DNA from: Chrysopilus asiliformis
Taxonomy: Eukaryota; Arthropoda; Insecta; Diptera; Rhagionidae
DNA length: 64,000 nt
Assembly: GCA_964034945.1 (NCBI GenBank)
Contig: OZ035960.1
Coordinates: 27,887,487-27,951,486 of the forward strand
Direction: 5' to 3'
Part shown: positions 46,801-57,800 of the stretch, in pieces
Layout: each line of letters begins with the position of its first letter
Position numbering within the stretch: the first letter of the stretch is position 1
Notes under the pieces: generated by a model
Databases searched by the model: none
What the model was told of the DNA's origin: nothing
The model's input: only the letters and a program-made list of their open reading frames with translations
Position numbers and translations under genes: made by a program

Positions 46801-49800
46801 ACCCCAACACCTCCGCACCACCACACCTCCGCACCCCAGCACCACCGCACCCCCGCACCGCCACACCTTCACACCTCCACACCTCCACACCTCCGCACCA
46901 TCGCACCTCCACACCTCCACACCTCCGCACCTGCACACCTCCGCACCCCCGCACCACCGCACCACCACACCTCCGCACCTCCGCACCACCACACCTCCGC
47001 ACCACCCCACCTCAGCACCTCCGCACCACCGCACCGCCGCACCCCAACACCTCCGCACCACCACACCTCCACACATCCACACCTCCACACCTACACACCT
47101 CCGCACCTCCACACCTCCACCACCACACCTCCACCTCCACACCTCCACCTCCACACCCCCACCTCCACACCTCCACCTCCGCACCCCCACACCTCCACAC
47201 CTCCGCACCAACACACCTCCACACCTCCACACCTCCACACCTCCGCACCTCCACACCTCCACACCACCACCACCACCTCCACACCTCCACACCTACACAC
47301 CTCCACCCCACACCACCATCTCCACACCTCCGCACCCCCGCACCACACACCTCCACACCTCCACACCTCCGCACCACCCCACCTCCGCACCCCCACACCA
47401 CCACACCTCCACACCCCGCACCGCCACACCTCAACACCTCCACATCTCCACACCTCCACACCTCCACACCTCCGCACCCCCGCACCCCCACCTCCACCTC
47501 CACACCTCCACACCTCCACACCTCCGCACCTCCGCACCGCCACACCTCCGCACCTACGCACCTCCGCACCACCGCACCACCGCACCACCACAACTCCGCA
47601 CCCCCACACCTCCACACCTCCACACCTCCACACCTCCACACCTCCACACCTCCACACCTCCACCTCCACACCTCCACACCACCACACCTCCACACCTCCG
47701 CACCCTCACACCTCCACACCTCCACACCTCCACACCTCCACACCTCCACACCTCCACACCTCCGCACCACCGCACCTCCACACCTCAGCACCCCCACACC
47801 TCCACACCTCCACACCTCCACACCTCCACACCTCCACACCTCCACACCACCACCTCCACACCTCCACCTCCACACCTCCACACCTCCACCTCCACACCTC
47901 CACCTCCACACCTCCACACCCCCACCTCCACACCCCCACCTCCGCACCACTACCTCCACACCTCCACACCTCCACACCTCCACCTCCACACCTCCGCACC
48001 GCCGCACTTCCGCACCACCGCACCACCGCACCCCCACACCTCCACACCACCACACCTCCACACCTCCACACCTCCACACCTCCACACCTCCACACCCCCG
48101 CACCACCACACCTCCACACCACCACACCTCCGCACCACCACACCTCCACACCTCCGCACCGTAACACCTCTGCACCTCCGCACCTCCGCACCACCGCACC
48201 CCAACACCTCCGCACCTCCACACCTCCGCACCCCCGCACCACCGCACTCCCGCACCACCACACCTTCACACCTCCACACCTCCACACCTCCGCACCTCCA
48301 CACCTCCACACCTCCACACCTCCGCACCTCCACACCTCCGCACCTCCGCACCTCCGCACCCCTGCACCACCACACCTCCGTACCCCGCACCACCACACCT
48401 CCGTACCCCGCACCCCCGCACCACCGCACTTTCGCACCCACACACCTCCACACCTCCACACCACCACACCTCCGCACCTCCGCACCACCGCACCACCACA
48501 CCTCCGCACCTCCGCACCACCGCACCTCCACACCTCCACACCTCCACACCTCCACACCTCCACACCTCCACACCTCCACACCTCCACACCTCCACACCTA
48601 CACACCTCCACCCCACACCACCATCTCCACACCTCCGCACCCCCGCACCACACACCTCCACACCTCCACACCTCCGCACCACCCCACCTCCGCACCCCCA
48701 CACCACCACACCTCCACACCCCGCACCGCCACACCTCAACACCTCCACATCTCCACACCTCCACACCTCCACACCTCCGCACCCCCGCACCCCCACCTCC
48801 ACCTCCACACCTCCACACCTCCACACCTCCGCACCTCCGCACCTCCACACCTCCGCACCTACGCACCTCCGCACCACCGCACCACCACAACTCCGCACCC
48901 CCACACCTCCACACCTCCACACCTCCACACCTCCACACCTCCACACCTCCACACCTCCACCTCCACACCTCCAAACCACCACACCTCCACACCTCCGCAC
49001 CCTCACACCTCCACACCTCCACACCTCCACACCTCCACACCTCCACACCTCCACACCTCCGCACCACCGCACCTCCACACCTCAGCACCCCCACACCTCC
49101 ACACCTCCACACCTCCACACCTCCACACCTCCACACCACCACCTCCACACCTCCACCTCCACACCTCCACACCTCCACCTCCACACCTCCACCTCCACAC
49201 CTCCACACCCCCACCTCCACACCACCACCTCCGCACCACTACCTCCACACCTCCACACCTCCACACCTCCACCTCCACACCTCCGCACCGCCGCACTTCC
49301 GCACCACCGCACCACCGCACCCCCACACCTCCACACCTCCACACCTCCACACCTCCACACCTCCACACCTCCACACCTCCACCTCCACCTCCACACCTCC
49401 ACCTTCACACCTCCACCTCCACACCTCCACACCTCCACCTCCACACCTCCACATCCACACCCCCACCTCCACACCTCCACCTCCACACCTCCACACCCCC
49501 ACACCTCCACACCACCACACCTCCGCACCACCACACCTCCACACCTCCGCACCGTAACACCTCTGCACCTCCGCACCTCCGCACCACCGCACCCCAACAC
49601 CTCCGCACCTCCACACCTCCGCACCCCCGCACCACCACACTCCCGCACCACAACACCTTCACACCTCCACACCTCCACACCTCCGCACCTCCACACCTCC
49701 ACACCTCCACACCTCCGCACCTCCACACCTCCGCACCTCCGCACCACCGCACCACCACACCACCACACCTCCACACCTCCACACCTCCGCACCCTCACAC

Positions 49801-52800
49801 CTCCACACCTCCACACCTCCACACCTCCACACCTCCACACCTCCGCACCTCCGCACCACGCACCACAACACCTCCGCACCTCCACACCTCCACACCTCCA
49901 CACCTCCACACCTCCGCACCTCCGCACCCCGACACCTCCGCACCTCCACACCTCCACACCTCCACACCTCCACACCTCCACACCTCCACACCTCCACACC
50001 TCCACACCACCACCTCCACACCTCCACCTCCACACCTCCACCACCACACCTCCACCTCCACACCCCCACCTCCGCACCTCCACCTCCACACCTCCACACC
50101 TCCACACCCCAACACTTCCACCTCCACACCTCCGCACCTCCACACCTCCACACCACCGCACCTCCGCACCTCCGCACCCCCGCACCACCGCACCTCCGCA
50201 CCTCCGCACCCCCGCACCTCCGCACCTCCGCACCTCCGCACCCCCGCACCACCACACCTCCACACCTCCACACCTCCACCCCCACCTCCGCACCCCACCA
50301 CCACACCACCGCACCACCACACCTCCACACCTCCGCACCCTCACACCTCTGCACCTCCGCACCCCCGCACCTCCGCACCCCCACACCTCCGCACCTCCAC
50401 ACCTCCGCACCCCCGCACCACCGCACCACCGCACCACCGCACCACCGCACCGCCGCACCCCCACACCTCCGCACCTCCGCACCCCCGACCTCCACACCTC
50501 CGCACCATCGCAACTCCACACCTCCACACCTCCGCACCTCCGCACCCCCACACCTCCGTACCCCGCACCACCGCACCTCCGCACTTTCGCACCCCCACAC
50601 CTCCACACCTCCACACCACCACACCTCCGCACCTCCGCACCCCCGCACCACCACACCTCCGCACCACCACACCTCCACACCTCCGCACCTCCACACTTCC
50701 ACACCTCCGCACCTCCGCACCTCCGCACCACTGCACCTCCACACCTCCACAACTCCACAACTCCGCACCTCCGCACCCCCACACCTCCGTACCCCGCACC
50801 CCCACACCTCCGTACCACGCACCTCCGCACCACCACACTTTCGCACCCCCACACCTCCACACCTCCACACCTCCACACCTCCGCACCTCCGCACCTCCAC
50901 ACCTCCGCACCTCCACACCTCCGCACCTCCACACCTCCGCACCACCAAACCTCCGCACCACCACACCTCCGCACCACCACACCTCCACACCTCCGCACCA
51001 CCACACCTCCACACCTCCGCACCAGCGCACCTTCGCACCACTGCACCTCCACACCTCCACACCTCCACACCTCCGCACCTCCGCACCACCACACCTCCGT
51101 GCCCCGCACCACCGCACCACCGCACTTTCGCACCCCAACACCTCCACACCTCCACACCTCCACACCTCCACACCTCCGCACCACCGCACCACAATACCTC
51201 CACACCTCCACACCTCCGCACCTCCACACCTCCGCACCACCGCACCCCCGCACCCCAACACCTCCACACCTCCGCACCCCAACACCTCCGCACCTCCGCA
51301 CCTCAACACCTCCACACCACCACACCACCACACCTCCCCACCTCCGCACCACCGCACCTCCGCACCTCCACACCTCCACACCTCCACCTCCACACCTCCA
51401 CACCTCCACACCTCCACCCTCACACCACCACCTCCACACCTCCACACCTCCGCACCATCACACCGCACCTTTTTTGGTGCCGCACCTTTTTTGTGCCGCA
51501 CCTTTTTTGGTGCCGCACCTATTTTGGTGCAGCACCTTTTTTGGTGCCGCACTTTTTTTGGTGCCGCACCTTTTTTTGGTGCCGCACCTTTTTTGGTGCC
51601 ACCTCCACACCTCCACACCTCCACCTCCACACCTCCACACCTCCACACCTCCACACCTCCGCACCTCCGCACCACAATACCTCCACACCTTCACACCTCC
51701 GCACCTCCACACCTCCACACCTCCACACCTCCACACCTCCACACCTCCGCACCTCCACACCTCCGCACCTCCGCACCTCCGCACCACCGCACCGCCACAC
51801 CTCCGCACCCCAACACCTCCGCACCTCCGCACCTCAACACCTCCACACCACCACACCACCACACCTCCCCACCTCCGCACCTCCGCACCTCCGCACCCCA
51901 ACACACCTCCACACCTCCACCTCCACACCTCCACACCTCCACACCTCCACCCTCACACCTCCACCTCCACACCTCCACACCTCCGCACCCCCGCACCACC
52001 ACACCTCCACACCTCCACACCTCCACACCTACACACCTCCGCACCACCACACCTCTAGTAAAGCTCACAAAAGCTGCTCACGCTTCGTTGTACTTTTCCA
52101 TCGTAGATGTACAGCACAATCTACGATTTTACTATTTACGATCAATAGTGAATTGCCCTAATACCTTTTTTTACTAGTCTCATTTTTTCCATTTGATTGC
52201 TCAACCGAAAAAGTCCGGAGGAAAAAGGGTAAAATTTCTTACAAATCGTGTGTTTTTCTTGAAAAGACCATAACTTTTCGTATTACCCTCTATTCGATAT
52301 TAGTGTTTTTTGACCTCGAATACATTTAAATTTTTGTGGCAATGAATTTGAAATTCACAATTTGATTTTTTGTGTTATATTTAATTAAAAAGGATGGACT
52401 AATATCAAAATACGGCTATCCAGTAGAGAAGCATTATATCCAAACGCAAGATGGATACACTTTAAAAATGTTTCGCATTCCTAAACCAAATGCCCAACCT
52501 TTTTTGCTTCAGCACGGCTTACTCGACTCTGCAGCAACTTTTATTATGATGGGACCAAATGTTAGTTTAGGTTTGTAAAAAAATTAAACCAATTTTATTC
52601 ATCAATCAAATAAAATATTTAAATCTCACTACAGGCTATTATCTATTTGACGCTGGCTATGATGTATGGCTTGGAAATACACGTGGCAATTACTATTCAC
52701 GAAAACATAAAAAATTTGATCCAGATATGAGTAAAGAATTTTGGAATTACAGTTTTCATGAAATGGGAATTTATGATATGCCAGCGATGGTTGATTATAT

Positions 52801-53980
52801 ATTAGAGAAAACAGAATTTAAAAAGATTGCATATATTGGACATTCTCAGGTAAACATTTTATATTTTTTCGCTGGAGACAAAAAAAATGATTTATTTTTA
52901 TTGAATTATGAAATTTTTAAGGGTGGCAACAATTTTGCAACTTTGCTATCAAAGAAGCCACAATACAATGAAAAATTTCTACTGATACACGCATTGGCTC
53001 CGGCAGTTTTTCTTAAAAATATGCCCGCAAAAATTGTGCAGTTGTTGGCCAAATACTTTCAACCAATTCAAGTAAGATTGCATTCCATATTTATCTGCTT
53101 TTGCAATAAACTATTATGAATATTTCAATTTCAGTCAGCCTTTTATGGGTTGGGAATTTTTGTGTTTGGAGAAAAGAACTCAATTATACACGACCAATGC
53201 ACTATGGATATGAGATCAAGTCGGTTTTGTTGGGATTTAGTTTGTTTGTTGCAAGGACCAGATTTAAACGAATTAAATAAGGTATCTCTGACGTGTCCAC
53301 TATTTTCTTCTCCCAATTCAAATTTTTCTACTGATTTTTTTTTAAACATTTAGTTTTTATACCCGTATGGTTTTTTAATAAAAATATTGCAAATAATTTG
53401 AATTTATGATGAAACTCAATAACACAAGAATGCGCAAAGTAGACACCGTGACCACAAATTCTGGAAATTTATTCAAATTCAAGACGCAACGACCACTTCA
53501 TGACCTCTTGTGTTATTTGGGATTCTAGACTGTCAATTGCTACTCTAAAATGTCTTTTATTACTTATACTTTTGATAGACTATGATGCCAGTGGTGTGGA
53601 ACCACTTTCCTGCTGGATCATCTATTAAACAATTCAGTCATTTCGCACAGTTAACAAATTCTGGAACTTTTCAAGAATTCGACTATGGAAAATTACGTAA
53701 CGTCATCAGATATGGACAGCCGGATCCTCCAATTTACAATTTATCAAAAATAACAGCGCCCGTTGTATTATACTATGGCTCTAATGATTTTTTAGTATCA
53801 CCGGAAAATGTTGAAATATTTTCAAAACACCTGCCAAACGTACGAGGCATGTTTAAAGTGGAAAATTTTAATCACTTGGATCTTGTTTGGGCAATAGATG
53901 CCAAAAAACTTGTATATGAAAAGTTATTGGAAGTGACCAGAGATTTTATTGCTGGAAATTTATCCGCTGTAGTTGTTTAA
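40885..53980 (+). CDS. Lipase E: secreted acid lipase with an 11.3-kb satellite-filled intron 1
   Basis: Exons are 40885-41043, 52393-52570, 52635-52849, 52922-53071, 53135-53281 and 53579-53980, with phases 0,1,0,0,0, giving about 416 residues. The chosen ATG starts MIMEALNVVYYAALLLLLCR, a signal peptide. Exon 1 ends FPREVLEDAELEV, resembling the PADVLEEATLDV end of lipase F exon 1, which supports joining it to exon 2 across 11.3 kb. Exon 2 has YPVEKHYIQTQDGYTLKMFR and QHGLLD. The elbow is GHSQ-GG with Ser183; Asp353 (GSNDF) and His382 (FNHLD) complete the triad. Intron 1 holds a pogo-like MITE, a small MITE and the large satellite. No alternative first exon is visible near 52200-52390. Closest relative: lipase F. 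Confidence 0.88.
41478..41982. mobile_element. Pogo/Tigger-like non-autonomous element, 505 bp
   Basis: The ends are CAGTAATTCCCGGATAACTG on the left and CAGTAAGCCCTGTATAGC on the right read inward, with TA on both sides. Interior words such as GTGCAGTTA and GTGCACTTATC recur. No transposase. It resembles the 20876-21122 element at the tips only. Confidence 0.65.
42063..42202. mobile_element. Short inverted-repeat MITE, 140 bp
   Basis: The ends are ATATCTGTGGCAACAAGTCA on the left and its complement on the right, continuing inward with TAAGG-CCTAAGTC. An internal GTCGATTTTCAG is shared with the element at 58135-58262, suggesting a related family. Confidence 0.8.
43033..44369. mobile_element. 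hAT-like non-autonomous element, 1337 bp, next to the satellite
   Basis: The ends are CAGTGTTGGGC on the left and CAGTGTTGTGC on the right read inward, with subterminal GTAAAAAAC words on both sides. Such CAGTGTTG termini are seen in hAT elements. The expected 8-bp duplication is absent (ACTACAAT against TTTGATGC), perhaps because the satellite now begins right at the right end. A foldback element lies inside at 43513-43730. No transposase. Confidence 0.55.
43513..43730. mobile_element. Foldback MITE, about 218 bp
   Basis: Arms of about 80-95 bases are near-complements: TACGAATCTGAAGTCAAAAC at 43541, with its complement ending at 43709, and both arms include AAAATGGCGGA and ATATGGCGGTC. The outermost part (GGTTTTTGG ... 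CCAAAAACC) pairs as well. Confidence 0.8.
44371..45194. repeat. Satellite block 1: GGTGCC-type 13-18-bp units
   Basis: It starts with 13-bp units (CTTTGGTGCCGTA-type) and passes into units of about 17-18 bases in which the T run is longer (TTTTTTTGGTGCCGCAC). Single-base variants (GTAC versus GCAC, AGTGCC, GCTGC) form recurring groups, for instance the segment at 44473-44545 recurs at 44593-44665. The array starts one base after the nested hAT-like element. Confidence 0.95.
45195..51463. repeat. Satellite block 2: CACACCTCC 9-mer array, about 6.3 kb
   Basis: A near-continuous array of CCACACCTC and CCGCACCTC units with CCACACCAC, CACCCCAC and CCACCTCC (6-mer) variants. The unit lacks stops in all frames, so open frames up to 2427 codons (44894-52177, His-Thr-Ser-Pro rich) cross it on + and long Gly-Val-Trp/Cys-rich frames on -. 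None has a signal, domain or splice context, and several mutually overlap, so they are not genes. A higher-order repeat of about 1.3 kb is visible: 47296-48260 resembles 48601-49640. The minus strand is GG-rich (GGAGGTGTGG), compatible with two-layer G-quadruplexes. Confidence 0.95.
51464..51600. repeat. Satellite block 3: second GGTGCC-type island
   Basis: A return of the GGTGCCGCACCTTTTTT units of block 1, ending at GGTGCC-ACCTCCACACC exactly as block 1 does. It and the start of block 4 are a copy of the block 1/block 2 junction. Confidence 0.9.
51601..52055. repeat. Satellite block 4: second CACACCTCC array
   Basis: The same 9-mer array as block 2. Its first about 90 bases, including the rare word CCGCACCACAATACC, follow the same order as at 45195-45280. 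It stops at about 52055, where the TIR-side flank (AGCTCACAAAAGC onward) begins. Confidence 0.92.
53418..53517. mobile_element. Small MITE with AACACAAG ends, in lipase E intron 5
   Basis: The ends are AATAACACAAG and CTTGTGTTATT. The inner arms CAAAGTAGACACCGTGACCAC and CAACGACCACTTCATGACC are partly complementary. It is related to the elements at 58099-58322 and 59800-59883, which carry ACACAAAAGGTCG-type ends. Confidence 0.6.
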
Positions 53981-54779
53981 ATATTTTACTATATTGTATT
54001 TTAATTGAAAAACGTATAAACTCTCCACGAAAAAATTTCTAATTTTCAAGGAAAATTTATGATATATAAAAAAAGTTGTTGTTCGTTTTGGGCTAACTTT
54101 CTATGGAAAGTATGAATAAAAATTTCAAATCGATTGGTCGAGTCGTATTTAAGTTAGAAATTCAAAAACGGCATAAATTGAGCCTTGATTAAGATTTTTA
54201 TTACTTATTTTTCTTTTGTTTTTGTCAGATGTTTTTGTCAAGTTCAACAATTTTTCTCTTGTTTTTGTCGGATTTTTTGTCAGATTTTTTAGTGAAAAGT
54301 ATATTTATAAAAAACCGGTTTGTTTTAAAAATTTTCTTTTTAGTTTAGCTTAAAAGTTGTGAAGGCTTTTGAAACCTATTAACAATATAAAACAAATATC
54401 AATGGTGATCAATACAAAATTTTGCAATATGCAGTATGAAAAAATTATATTTCTCTTTTTTAAATGTCTGTTTTTCCAAATCTTTTAGTAGAAAATTTCC
54501 AGATAATTTCTTTAGAACAATACGATGTTTTTTTTTTGAAAAATCATATTTTATATTGCCCAAAAACTTTTAATCACTTTATATTATAATGATTTTCGTT
54601 TTAAATTGACCGGAAAAATGCTAATTTCTGATCAAATTTATTTTATCTCTGAATATAATCAACAGTAAACAGACAAAATTTAATTGAAATAGATAAAAAA
54701 CTTTCAATTTTGTAATAATAAAATGTAAGATGAATTGCGCAAAATTCCAAATTTAAATATTTTGGTTGTACTGGGATAT
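53981..54779. other. Spacer between lipases E and F
   Basis: AT-rich, without recognised genes or clear transposon ends. An AATAAA at about 54114 could serve lipase E. Confidence 0.45.
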
Positions 54780-54787
54780 TATAAAAA
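54780..54787 (+). promoter_or_regulatory. Possible TATA box of lipase F
   Basis: TATAAAAA lies 44 bases upstream of the ATG. The position resembles TATA words upstream of lipases A and D, but AT-rich context makes chance occurrence likely enough to keep confidence low. Confidence 0.35.
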
Positions 54788-54823
54788 TTTTTTTTAAGGA
54801 TTTTAATAGTTTTATTTTCGATT

Positions 54824-57800
54824 ATGAAGCTAATAAGAGCAATAATTTTTGCGTTTCTAATGTTTCGGGATATTGCCTTCGGGCAAGTCTCCACACGGAG
54901 TTACGTTAGATCGGAAACGGAAGATTTTTTGAATCAGTATCCTGCTGATGTTCTTGAAGAAGCTACTCTTGATGTTGTAAGACAAATTTAGCGTGTTTTT
55001 GTAGACATTTTTGACCATCTCAAAATTTTATATAATTTGTCATCAAAATTCGCTTGATTTTTTACTTAATTAAAAAATAATTATGCTAACTGAATAGAAT
55101 TTTTTTCTCTTGATAAATATTTATGCTTGATGAAAAGGATCAACTTATATTGAGAAACGGATATCCTGTTGAAAGACATTTCGTTCAAACACAAGACGGG
55201 TATGTATTGACCCTTTTTCGTATTCCAAGGCCAAATGTACAGCCCTTTTTGCTTCAACATGGTTTATTGGACTCAGCTGCAACTTATGTAATGATGGGAC
55301 CAAATATTGGATTAGGTTTGTATCGAAACAATATGTATGGAATTGTTTTTCTTTTTCTTTTGGAAATTGATTTAATACCCACACAGGTTATATCCTATTT
55401 GACGCTGGCTATGATGTATGGCTTGGAAATACACGTGGCAATTATTATTCACGAAATCATACGAAACTTAATCCAGACATAGATATGGAATTTTGGAATT
55501 TCAGCTTCCACGAAATGGGAATTTACGATATTCCAGCTATGATTGATTATATTTTGCAGAAAACGAAATTTCAAAAGATTTTATATGCTGGACATTCACA
55601 GGTTTTATATTTGTTTAATTATTTTATTCTCAACAGAATTGATGTAACTTCCACAAAATATTGAGAAGTTTTTTTTTATTTTCTTATACTCGTACGTGGT
55701 ATAATAAAGTATTATATTCATGAAAAGTTTCGACCTACTAATTTGGCTTAAAAAACATTCCCCGAGCACTTCTGAGTCGATTGGAGCATTATTACAAAAA
55801 TGTCTTTATGTCTGTTAGTCTGTTGGTCTGTTGGTCTGTTAGTCTGTTAGTCTGTTAGTCTGTTAGTCTGTTAGTCTGTTAGTCCGTTAGTCTGTTAGTC
55901 TGTTAGTCTGTTAGTCTGTTAGTCTGTCAGTCTGATAGTCTGTTAGTCTGTTAGTCTGTTAGTCTGTTAGTCTGTTAGTCTGTTAGTCTGTTAGTCTGTT
56001 AGTCTGTTAGTCTGTTAGTCTGTTAGTCTGTTAGTCTGTTAGTCTGTTAGTCTGTTAGTCTGTTAGTCTGTTAGTCTGTTAGTCTGTTAGTCTGTTAGTC
56101 TGTTAGTCTGTTAGTCTGTTAGTCTGTTAGTCTGTTAGTCTGTTAGTCTGTTAGTCTGTTAGTCTGTTAGTCTGTTAGTCTGTTAGTCTGTTAGTCTGTT
56201 AGTCTGTTAGTCTGTTAGTCTGTTAGTCTGTTAGTCTGTTAGTCTGTTAGTCTGTTAGTCTGTTAGTCTGTTAGTCTGTTAGTCTGTTAGTCTGTTAGTC
56301 TGTTAGTCTGTTAGTCTGTTAGTCTGTTAGTCTGTTAGTCTGTTAGTCTGTTAGTCTGTTAGTCTGTTAGTCTGTTGGTCTGTTAGTCTGTTAGTCTGTT
56401 AGTCTGTTAGTCTGTTAGTCTGTTAGTCTGTTAGTCTGTTAGTCTGTTAGTCTGTTAGTCTGTTAGTCTGTTAGTCTGTTAGTCTGTTAGTCTGTTAGTC
56501 TGTTAGTCTGTTAGTCTGTTAGTCTGTTAGTCTGTTAGTCTGTTAGTCTGTTAGTCTGTTAGTCTGTTAATCTGTTTGTCAGTCTGTGTACAATATTTCT
56601 CAAAAACTAATAGAGCTAGAGAAATGAAATTTTACAGGCGTGTTTAGTCCTGCAATAGGACGATCCTGTCTGGAAATCCCGTTAACCGAAAGTAACCAAA
56701 ATGGCGACTTTTTAAAAATCGCAGTTTGTTGCTGTTTACTCTGAAATTACGCGTTTTTAGTAGTCTTATGTGTGACAAAAGTTCAAGACAGTGAAATTTT
56801 TCACATCTTTGTCTTTTACTAGTACGCGATATTTCAAATCGGTATCGAGTTATATCAATTTTTTGCGATTCTCTTTAAAACTAACAGGTTTTTGGTGGTT
56901 TGTATTAAGAGAAGAATTGTATTAGGAGAAGAATAATATTTGCCACAAATTCGTCTTTCACTGTTATCCGCTATCTTTTACCGTTACTGAGATAGTTTCA
57001 TTAAAAATATTAAAAATAGATTTTTGTGAAAAGGTTGAAAACTAAAGGCTGGAAAACATATTGCCCTATATAACATATACGGCGACATTTCAGATTTTTT
57101 GAGCACTCTATGCTTCTGGATAGAATCAATCCAACCAACTTTGCCATCATAAAAAGTTGATTCAAATTAAACTTTTGTCGGTCAGCTCGCCGACAAAATT
57201 TCATGTTTGATTCAAAATGAAATCATATGGGGACGTCATAAAATCTAAATTTCGTCACTCAAGGGGAAATTACAGAAAGTATTCGGAAATTTAGTTCGTA
57301 TGCTGTGTTGCTTACATTCACATTCCTAATTTGTATGATAATTCACCGACCGAGTGTCAAAATCAAATAAAAAACAAATGATGTTTAGAAGAACAAACTG
57401 TGCGCAATTGTACATATATGGAGGGCGATATTGTCGCCGTAATCTGCCGCCGTATATGTTGTGTTGAGCCAATTGTATTTTGCGCTTAAGGTCTTTTAAA
57501 TTAAAATTAAATATTTTCAAATTCTCTACTTTAGCTATTATCGAGATATTTCATATTATGTCAAAAAAACCATATTCTTCGATAAACTAATATTTTACTT
57601 GCCGATTTATGGTGTAAATTGCGGACAAACGTAGATTTTGTATAAGAAATTCGTGTGCTGTTCACATCAAATATTTTTATTTTTTAAAAACCAACGAAAA
57701 CCAGAGCAGTGGTCTAAATTTCATTGATATTATTTTAGGGATGCAGTGGTGTTGTCGTTTTATGTTCGAAAAAACCCGAATACAATAAAAAAATTCTGAT

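Larger units (their letters stand above)
42923..52159. mobile_element. 9.2-kb TIR-bounded unit containing a hAT-like insert and the satellite
   Basis: The left end AGGGCTATTCACTCTTTATC and the right end read inward, AGGGCAATTCACTATTGATC, are imperfect inverted repeats continuing with CGTA words and more distant CGTAAAT/AATCGTAG matches. AAT lies outside both ends (42920-42922 and 52160-52162), a possible 3-bp target duplication. Almost all of the interior is satellite plus one nested element. No transposase is found. The most economical reading is a small MITE that was invaded and then enlarged by tandem-repeat growth. Confidence 0.65.

Noticed and set aside
44405..52068. Minus-strand Gly-Val-Trp-Arg/Cys frames up to 787 codons and + strand His-Thr-Pro frames up to 798 codons
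   Set aside because: Overlapping by-products of the same stop-free satellite in several frames.
52200..52392. Alternative first exon of lipase E close to exon 2
   Set aside because: No ATG followed by a hydrophobic stretch and phase-0 donor was found there, whereas 40885-41043 fits in length, phase and sequence similarity to lipase F exon 1.
55806..56578. A CRISPR-like regular array
   Set aside because: The units are directly adjacent 8-mers with no spacers, in a eukaryotic intron; a microsatellite.
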